A stretch of 39,104 nucleotides of DNA from Psychrobacter immobilis (GTDB lineage Bacteria > Pseudomonadota > Gammaproteobacteria > Pseudomonadales > Moraxellaceae), in contig NZ_CAJHAD010000025.1 in assembly GCF_904846285.1 (NCBI RefSeq), positions 1 through 39,104 on the forward strand, read 5' to 3'. Made by a program: the position numbers and the translations under genes. Below the pieces are notes generated by a model, which was not told the DNA's origin, did not search any database, and worked only from the letters and a program-made list of their open reading frames with translations. Below, piece by piece: positions 33,560-39,104 of the stretch (position 1 is its first letter; every line of letters begins with the position of its first letter).

Positions 33560-34915
33560 GTGAAAAATCATAACCAATACATTTATAAAAAGCCAATAAT
33601 GAAGCTCAGCGTCGGTACGCTTGCTTTAGGCAGTTTACTGGCAATCGCTGGTTGTAATAATAGCTTGGTTGACAATCAACTGATAAAAGCGGCAGCTGAA
33701 AAACCTGTAGTTAGCAAGACTGAGAACCCTTCAACCACAAAGACTGATAAGAACTATACGGCTGCTGACGACTCTGCTTCAACGCCTGAAGGTATCAAGC
33801 AAGTCGCTAATGCCAACAATCAATTCGCTATAGATTTATATCAGCAGATTAATAAGCAAGCTAAACAAGCAGAAAACAACATCTTCTTCTCGCCCTACAG
33901 CTTGTCTACTGCGATGGCCATGCTTTATGCCGCAGCAGAGGGAGAAACCAAACACCAAATCCAAAAAACTTTTCATTATCCAACACCAGCTATCCTTAAT
34001 CCCAATAGTGCAGCACTATACAATCAATTTAATAAACCCAACCCAAATTATGACTTAAGCACGGTTAATGATTTATGGATGCGTCAAGGCTTGAGCCCCA
34101 TTCAAAATTATTTGCATACTGTACAACGTTATTACGGTGGTAAAGTCACCAACCTTGATTTTAAAAACAGTCCTGAACCTTCCCGTCAGACCATCAATAA
34201 GACCATTGCCAAACATACCAAGCAGATGATTGCTGAGCTGCTCGCAAAAGATAGTATTAAAGCAGATACAGCTGCTGTATTAACCAATGCCGTTTATTTT
34301 AAGAGCGAATGGGCACAACCTCTAGGCCTACGAGGTAGCACTCAACCTTTTTATAACCTCAATGGCACAACCACTGATACGAATTTTATGTATAGCATAG
34401 AAAGCTTTGATTACATGGAAGATGAGCGAGTACAAGTGGTAGAACTGCCTTACAAAGGCGATGAACTATCGATGCTAGTTGTCTTACCAAAGTCAAAAGA
34501 AGCAGCTGCCATGCAAAAGCTGATTGCAAACTTGAGTACCGCTCAGATTAATAAATGGACTGAGCGATTAGAGAGCAAAGAGATTTTTTTGAATATGCCC
34601 AAGTTCAAGTTAGAGCAGATCTATAAGATGGAATCTATTTTGACTGAGATGGGTATGCCAATAGTTTTTAGTAATAAAGCTGATTTTAGCTTGTTTAATG
34701 ACAAGTTACCTTTAGCAGTAGATTCAGTTATTCATAAAGCGGTGGTTGAGGTGGATGAAAAAGGTACGGTTGCGGCAGCTGCAACGAGTATTGTCGTGAG
34801 GGTTGTATCTGCTTCATATAATGCTGAACTTACAGCCGATCATCCGTTTATGTTTATGATTAAAGACAATAAAACCGATGCAATATTATTTTTAGGTCAG
34901 GTGAATAATCTATAG
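33560..34915 (+). CDS. Serpin-family protease inhibitor, lipoprotein
   Basis: The 451-residue protein has a lipobox LAIAGC (modified Cys 32, followed by Asn, which favours the outer membrane), a low-complexity linker to about residue 85, then a full serpin domain. Family marks include NIFFSPYSLSTAMAMLYAAAEG, TAAVLTNAVYFKSEW and the C-terminal DHPFMFMIKD. The hinge EKGTVAAAAT is of the inhibitory type with small residues at P14-P9. Counting from G402 as P15 puts V416-S417 at P1-P1', suggesting elastase-like targets. The GTG start at 33560 has AAGAGGG upstream; Met at 33599 is an alternative that keeps the lipobox. Bacterial serpins are uncommon, and defence against external or own proteases is an inference. 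Confidence 0.9.
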   Translation: MKNHNQYIYKKPIMKLSVGTLALGSLLAIAGCNNSLVDNQLIKAAAEKPVVSKTENPSTTKTDKNYTAADDSASTPEGIKQVANANNQFAIDLYQQINKQAKQAENNIFFSPYSLSTAMAMLYAAAEGETKHQIQKTFHYPTPAILNPNSAALYNQFNKPNPNYDLSTVNDLWMRQGLSPIQNYLHTVQRYYGGKVTNLDFKNSPEPSRQTINKTIAKHTKQMIAELLAKDSIKADTAAVLTNAVYFKSEWAQPLGLRGSTQPFYNLNGTTTDTNFMYSIESFDYMEDERVQVVELPYKGDELSMLVVLPKSKEAAAMQKLIANLSTAQINKWTERLESKEIFLNMPKFKLEQIYKMESILTEMGMPIVFSNKADFSLFNDKLPLAVDSVIHKAVVEVDEKGTVAAAATSIVVRVVSASYNAELTADHPFMFMIKDNKTDAILFLGQVNNL

Positions 34916-34941
34916 CAATATGTATTTTGGAGCGAATTAAT

Positions 34942-36156
34942 ATGCAAAGATTCAAACAGAATTTAATCAAGAATATAACAATCTCGGTATTATCTTTCGG
35001 ACTGTCTGTATCCGCTATAGCAGCTGATTATATAGCAGAAGAAGCAACAGAACAGTTAGGAGACAGCTATACTCAGCAACAGCTTGCCAAGCTATATTTA
35101 GAGAATTTAGACTTGCCCGAAGATGGCAGGAAACCGTATGAATGGTTTGCCATTCGAGGATATGCTCCTGCTCAATTCATGCTTGGTCTTCAAGCTTATG
35201 ATCCTATAAACAAGATCAAATGGTATCAGATAGCTGCTGATAACGGGCATACCTCTGCAATAGCCAATCTTGCCTATATCTATTATGCGGGTAAGTATGG
35301 CGTACCTCAGGATTACGCCAAGGCTTTTAAATTATATAAGACCTTAGCCGACAATAATAACGCAGATGCTCAGTATCAACTTGCAGATATGTACTATCAT
35401 GGGGCAGGTACGCCTCAAAGCTACAGTCAGGCTTTTAGCTATTATCAGAAGGCCGCTGATAATGAAAAAATGGAGGCTAAATACATAAAAATGTATGCTA
35501 AATATAGCTTGGGGCTTATGTATTATGTCGGTTTAGGTGTTGCTCAAGATTATAAAAAGGCCTTTCATATCTTTGAAAAGCTTGCTGCTCAAGGTGATAC
35601 TGATGCTGAATATAACTTGGGAGTCATGTACGATCGCGGCTTAGGGGTTACTCAGGATAAGATCAAAGCAAAAGAATGGTTTGAGATAGCGGCTAGTCGG
35701 GAGAGTTATACTGGTCTTGGAAAGACACATGCCGAATACCGTCTAGGGAAAATGTACTTTGAGGGAATAGGTGTTGTACAAGACTATGATACAGCCTTAA
35801 GCTGGTTCAAAAAAGCGGCGAGTAATAGTTACTTCTTGGGTCGTGGAGAGATGAGTAAAGGGCATTTACTGACACAATACCAGTTGGGTGATATGTATTA
35901 TGATGGGATTGGCGTCACTCAGGATTATACTCAAGCCTTTAGGTGGTATGAACAAGCGGCTAGAAATAGATACCGTAATACGGTTGATGGGTCATGGAGC
36001 AAAGGTAGTGAGCGCGCTCAGTATCTTATAGCGCTGATGTATTATAAGGGCTTGGGTGTTAATAAAGACAAAGCCATGGCAAAAGAGTGGTTGGAAGTAT
36101 CTTGCGATAACGACTACCAAGCGAGTTGTGATTATCTTCAGAAAATATCCAAATAA
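34942..36156 (+). CDS. Secreted Sel1-repeat protein
   Basis: The 404-residue protein has a signal peptide cleaved near AIA-AD (after residue 27) and about eight Sel1-like repeats. Each repeat has the A-Y-L-G-MYY-G-GV-QDY--A--WY-KAA pattern of paired helices. It ends with a Cys pair in the last repeat (VSCDNDYQASCDYL). Sel1 proteins are scaffolds for protein-protein contact in the periplasm or secretion systems. The ATG at 34942 has GGAG nine bases upstream; an in-frame TTG at 34927 overlaps that site. It starts 26 bp after the serpin stop on the same strand, so the two are probably cotranscribed. Confidence 0.88.
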   Translation: MQRFKQNLIKNITISVLSFGLSVSAIAADYIAEEATEQLGDSYTQQQLAKLYLENLDLPEDGRKPYEWFAIRGYAPAQFMLGLQAYDPINKIKWYQIAADNGHTSAIANLAYIYYAGKYGVPQDYAKAFKLYKTLADNNNADAQYQLADMYYHGAGTPQSYSQAFSYYQKAADNEKMEAKYIKMYAKYSLGLMYYVGLGVAQDYKKAFHIFEKLAAQGDTDAEYNLGVMYDRGLGVTQDKIKAKEWFEIAASRESYTGLGKTHAEYRLGKMYFEGIGVVQDYDTALSWFKKAASNSYFLGRGEMSKGHLLTQYQLGDMYYDGIGVTQDYTQAFRWYEQAARNRYRNTVDGSWSKGSERAQYLIALMYYKGLGVNKDKAMAKEWLEVSCDNDYQASCDYLQKISK

Positions 36157-36183
36157 GGGGTTTAGTTTTTAAAAGTGATGGGT

Positions 36184-36238
36184 CTTAGATTATTGAGATA
36201 ACAGCGGTGTATCTATCAATCCTATCTAAGCGCTTTTT
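36184..36238. terminator. Branched hairpin between convergent genes
   Basis: CTTAGAT pairs with ATCTAAG (36184-36190 with 36224-36230), and inside it TTGA/TCAA and GATA/TATC continue the stem around ACAGCGGTG. CGCTTTTTAA follows on the plus strand. It lies between the Sel1 gene and the convergent ABC-type gene and could end both transcripts. Confidence 0.55.
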
Positions 36239-36241
36239 AAC

Positions 36242-37519
36242 TCAATGCCTAACATCCATTACAAGTCTTGTTTGGGCAAGATCATCAAGATATTGATCTA
36301 TGATTTGAGTATTTTCTTTATCCAGATGTGCATCCCATTCATCAAGCATGACAACTGTACTTCGGTCGTCCTCTCTAATTTCTTGAATTTGCTTGATGAG
36401 TTGTTGTCCTGTTGAACCTCTATGGGCTTTGTCTGTTTTGTAATTGAAATACAAATTGTGCTTGGCAGGTAAATAGTAAGCCTGTTCTTGGTAGTGGTCT
36501 TTGAGCTTAAGCAACATACAAGATTTACCAACACCATTATTACCAACCAACGTTACTCTACCTTGCTTGGGTAATTGTGTTGAATCAAAAATTTCCCCTG
36601 TTTGCTTCACACGTATTTGGTTTGCCTGAATGTAGGTATCTAAATCTACAGTGGTAGGTTTTAAGACCTCTAAAATACCATCCAGCATCGTTTTGATAAC
36701 GCCAATACTGGTATGGTAGCCAATCAAGGCATAGCACATTTGCAATAGCTGAATTTGTCTTGGCAGCGTGGCGATTAGCACAGCCATCGTCGCAGCATCA
36801 TGCCAATTTTTATTAAAAATAAAAGCAGTGACCACAAAGACAGGCAGCATAAGTATTATCATGCCTAAGCTTGAATTGATATGCTGGATCGAGGTGGATT
36901 TAACGCTATTATTCTTGGCTGTTGCAAAGCTTTTTTGGACAATATTGTTATAGAGCGTGTAATTATGCTTATTGAAAATAACGACATTATCCCAACTGTC
37001 AAAAAGTTTAGCGGCTAAATTCAGCCGTGATTGCTGATCTGTTTTGGCAGCCGTTTTTAGGGTATGTCGTCTGAAATGCACAAACAGGGAGGCAAAAATA
37101 ATTCCTACTGCATAACCAAGCAGTAAGGTGCCATCTAAAAACCAAGCAATGACCAACACGTTAAATAAAACATTAAGTACCAACGCTGAAATATCAAAAA
37201 TACTATCAATGACTGTCTCAAGGGTGTAGTTGCTTTCTTGAGCGAGCGTTGTCGTTGCCGTACTCTGTAACTCGTCGCTGGATAACAAATAGGTCTTGCC
37301 TAAAAAGACAGTATGAAAGCTATCGTTGTACATCTTATGAGCGTCATACTTGGCGCGCTCTGTATTGGTAACACAAAAATATGCAGGCACATAAACCGCT
37401 ACTAAAGAGAGGGCAAATAGCACCATATATAAAATTGAAATAGTGTCCTCGGTCAGACTTTGTGCAAGGCGAGCAATAAAATACGTTGATGACGCCACAA
37501 TAATTTGCTGAATCAGCAA
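36242..37519 (-). CDS. Divergent ABC-exporter-like protein with compressed ATPase domain
   Basis: The 425-residue reading has an ABC exporter-type membrane domain (about five visible helices) and a C-terminal ATPase domain. Walker A is GNNGVGKS (326-333), Walker B is VVMLDE (389-394), and the chain ends at a switch-like His (VRH, residue 425). Only about 35 residues separate Walker A from a degenerate signature (RGSTGQQ, 367-373), whereas normal domains have about 90-100, so the helical subdomain is nearly lost. The TTG at 37519 starts inside the first helix. The frame stays open upstream to about 37585 and encodes KHLRIALLF, completing that helix, but holds no ATG, GTG or TTG. It may use a rare start or be damaged. 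No substrate can be assigned. Confidence 0.65.
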   Translation of the reverse strand: MLIQQIIVASSTYFIARLAQSLTEDTISILYMVLFALSLVAVYVPAYFCVTNTERAKYDAHKMYNDSFHTVFLGKTYLLSSDELQSTATTTLAQESNYTLETVIDSIFDISALVLNVLFNVLVIAWFLDGTLLLGYAVGIIFASLFVHFRRHTLKTAAKTDQQSRLNLAAKLFDSWDNVVIFNKHNYTLYNNIVQKSFATAKNNSVKSTSIQHINSSLGMIILMLPVFVVTAFIFNKNWHDAATMAVLIATLPRQIQLLQMCYALIGYHTSIGVIKTMLDGILEVLKPTTVDLDTYIQANQIRVKQTGEIFDSTQLPKQGRVTLVGNNGVGKSCMLLKLKDHYQEQAYYLPAKHNLYFNYKTDKAHRGSTGQQLIKQIQEIREDDRSTVVMLDEWDAHLDKENTQIIDQYLDDLAQTRLVMDVRH

Positions 37520-37747
37520 AAATAGCAGTGCAATACGCAGATGCTTGTTTGAGATAATTTTATAGATTAAGATTTCTGATATCCTTTAAAATCGAGACAC
37601 AATTATCCAGCAAGTAACGCCTTCTTACTGGTGTCAACTCTGCTGACATATAATATGCTTACTATCTTTTAGATCTTTTTTCGATATCAGCCATAAATGA
37701 GTCAGACTTATTGTTATCACCAAAAGAACCAGCTTATGGAGTGCAGC

Positions 37748-38245
37748 ATGTTTTTTATACGTAAGGCCAATCAAAATGACGTCTCAGATATTGCTCATAT
37801 ACATTTCACAAGTTGGCATGCTACCTATGTGGACCTTTTGCCCAAAACCTATCGTGATAAAGAGAATAACTTATCTCAAAAGGTAGAGATGTGGGGAAAA
37901 GTAATCCTTAGCTCTGGTGTGAGCACATGGATAGCCTACGACGCTGAGAATAATAATGTCGGGTTTATTTCTTACTTTACGAAGGACAGTGAATGTGAAA
38001 TAACGACCCTATACATTCTGCCTCAATATCAAAGTCTGGGGCTTGGCACCACACTAATGAATTCAGCAATAGATGATATTTCTCAGCACAATAGATGTAT
38101 TAGCTTGTCGTTATGGGTGCTAAAAACAAATCTGACTGCGATTAGCTTCTATGAAAAAATTGGTTTTAAGTCTGACGGTAAGCATAGTGAAGAGACATAC
38201 GAGGATACCAAAATAATCGATATTAGGATGGTGAAATCACTCTGA
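37748..38245 (+). CDS. GNAT-family N-acetyltransferase
   Basis: The 165-residue protein has the full GNAT fold order: an N-terminal strand-helix (FFIRKANQNDVSDIAHIHF), the central strands, the acetyl-CoA motif A with YILPQYQSLGLG (Q95-x-x-G98-x-G100) and the C-terminal FYEKIGF (134-140). The ATG at 37748 has GGAG six bases upstream; an in-frame Met at 37697 would add 17 residues without family support. The substrate is unknown; the family acetylates amines of small molecules or proteins. It is followed after 34 bp by a small membrane protein on the same strand. Confidence 0.88.
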   Translation: MFFIRKANQNDVSDIAHIHFTSWHATYVDLLPKTYRDKENNLSQKVEMWGKVILSSGVSTWIAYDAENNNVGFISYFTKDSECEITTLYILPQYQSLGLGTTLMNSAIDDISQHNRCISLSLWVLKTNLTAISFYEKIGFKSDGKHSEETYEDTKIIDIRMVKSL

Positions 38246-38279
38246 TATCTATTATTTTAAGGAAAAAAGGAGTTTCAAT

Positions 38280-38453
38280 ATGAAAAAATATATCTTACCT
38301 GCTTTTACTATAATTTGTGTGGCGTTGTTTTGGTATCTTTTATTTATTCAAAAAATTAATCAATACAATTATGCTGTAGTTAATACCTTGGTAATTATTC
38401 TATTTGCTATAACCTTGTTTAACACAAGAAAAAATACTAAAAACAAGAAATAG
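38280..38453 (+). CDS. Small two-helix membrane protein (57 aa)
   Basis: An ATG at 38280 opens a 57-residue frame to TAG at 38451-38453, with a strong AGGAG seven bases upstream (38268-38272). Two hydrophobic helices (ILPAFTIICVALFWYLLFI and VVNTLVIILFAITLF) are followed by a basic tail ending NTRKNTKNKK, so both ends probably face the cytoplasm. It begins 34 bp after the acetyltransferase and may share its transcript. No family is recognised. Confidence 0.65.
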   Translation: MKKYILPAFTIICVALFWYLLFIQKINQYNYAVVNTLVIILFAITLFNTRKNTKNKK

Positions 38454-38537
38454 AATGGGTGTATTCAAGTGCAATTACTCGTTAAGCTTTGCGAGTGCTC
38501 AATCTCTAATGATCTGTATTAAATCATGATTTATCAG

Positions 38538-38568
38538 CTATACAACCATTTAACTGTCTGCTGTATAG
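38538..38568. terminator. Weak hairpin between convergent genes
   Basis: CTATACA (38538-38544) pairs with TGTATAG (38562-38568) around a 17-base loop and is followed by ACCATTTTAT. It stands between the small membrane gene and the convergent lipoprotein gene. The stem is short and AT-rich, so it is only a candidate terminator. Confidence 0.3.
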
Positions 38569-38574
38569 ACCATT

Positions 38575-38907
38575 TTATCTTATAGTAAATGTATATTGTT
38601 CTTTATCGTATGAAGCGGCATAGGGCACTGCATCTCTAGAATATGTCTTCTTATCCTGATCAGTATAGTCAATAGATATTGAATCTTCATAGCTTGTATA
38701 TTGGATAGCGTAGCGATAGGAGGAGTTAGGCGGCAAATCTCCGATTAAGTCCACTCTTTTGGAGCTGGTATACTTGACGCGTACGTCAGATATGAGATAA
38801 GGGCTTTCGTTATTTATGATAATTTTGCCTTTATCCTTCTCAAAATATGAGCAAGATATTAAAAGCATGCTCATCAATCCTATTAGAAAATTCTTATTAA
38901 AAACCAT
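38575..38907 (-). CDS. Hypothetical small lipoprotein
   Basis: From the ATG at 38907 the protein has 110 residues with a lipoprotein signal (LIGLMSMLLISC, modified Cys at about 19). A compact beta-rich domain follows (IIINNESPYLISDVRVKY, SSYRYAIQY, DSISIDYTD, QYTFTIR), resembling an immunoglobulin-like sandwich by pattern only. GAGAGAAAT precedes this ATG; an in-frame Met at 38961 would add 18 residues and bury the signal. The family is not recognised. Only AT-rich sequence with no clear gene follows to the window end. Confidence 0.6.
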   Translation of the reverse strand: MVFNKNFLIGLMSMLLISCSYFEKDKGKIIINNESPYLISDVRVKYTSSKRVDLIGDLPPNSSYRYAIQYTSYEDSISIDYTDQDKKTYSRDAVPYAASYDKEQYTFTIR

Positions 38908-39104
38908 ATTTCTCTCGCTTTTACGATTGACTAACACCACTGCTACTTCATTAGAAATCATGCAGAATCAATAATATAGTTATCCGCTAATTATTTTTAG
39001 GCACTCTTACGTTCAGTACAGCTTGCTTATAGTAGATCTTTTATAAAAGTGGTACGGTAGCTTTAAAATAAGCGAAAAGTAAAAAGATTATGACTTATTC
39101 AGCA

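Noticed and set aside
39090..39104. ATG followed by four codons (MTYSA) at the window end
   Set aside because: Five codons and no clear ribosome site are too little to support a gene.

Overview
The window looks like a chromosomal segment from a gamma-proteobacterium of the family Moraxellaceae, most likely Psychrobacter. The support is a moderately AT-rich composition, a MopR-type phenol sensor with ligand spacing identical to Acinetobacter MopR, a CatM/BenM-type operator and the gene order of the catechol branch. No rRNA, tRNA or CRISPR array is visible.

Layout. Positions 1-1763 hold the tail of an unknown gene and two tandem lipoproteins of the staphylococcal-nuclease fold, the first with a degenerate active site. 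Positions 1835-9004 form the phenol module: mopR on the minus strand, a 435-bp control region with a sigma-54 promoter and an IHF site, then the six-gene phenol hydroxylase operon dmpKLMNOP on the plus strand. Positions 9213-16588 form the minus-strand catechol and beta-ketoadipate module (catB, catC, catA, an outer-membrane protein of the phenol-degradation family, pcaI, pcaJ, pcaF, pcaD). A divergent LysR regulator of the CatM type follows at 16803-17720. Together these genes convert phenol to catechol, cis,cis-muconate, muconolactone, 3-oxoadipate and finally succinyl-CoA plus acetyl-CoA.

Positions 17721-20930 are a scarred accessory stretch. A truncated DJ-1/PfpI gene, an EamA-type exporter and an MFS transporter are bounded by a near-identical 49-bp direct repeat. 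The right copy continues into a degenerate IS3-family remnant, and a diverged third copy of that remnant lies at 32464-32745. Positions 20931-31151 form an iron-uptake locus: an MFS transporter, a FecA-like receptor, a second TonB-dependent siderophore receptor read divergently from a Fur-box-like region, and fecBCDE. There is no FecI/FecR pair, and the FecA-like protein has no room for the signalling domain.

Positions 31152-39104 hold small membrane proteins and lipoproteins, a lipoprotein serpin with an inhibitory-type hinge followed closely by a Sel1-repeat protein, an ABC-type protein with a compressed ATPase domain and no ordinary start codon, and a GNAT acetyltransferase. Two 57-residue two-helix membrane ORFs (31375-31548 and 38280-38453) are easy to overlook.

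The most notable regulatory observation is a 15-bp palindrome at 7455-7469, inside the phenol hydroxylase operon. It differs by one central base from the CatM-type operator between catB and catM, and may couple the two halves of the pathway.
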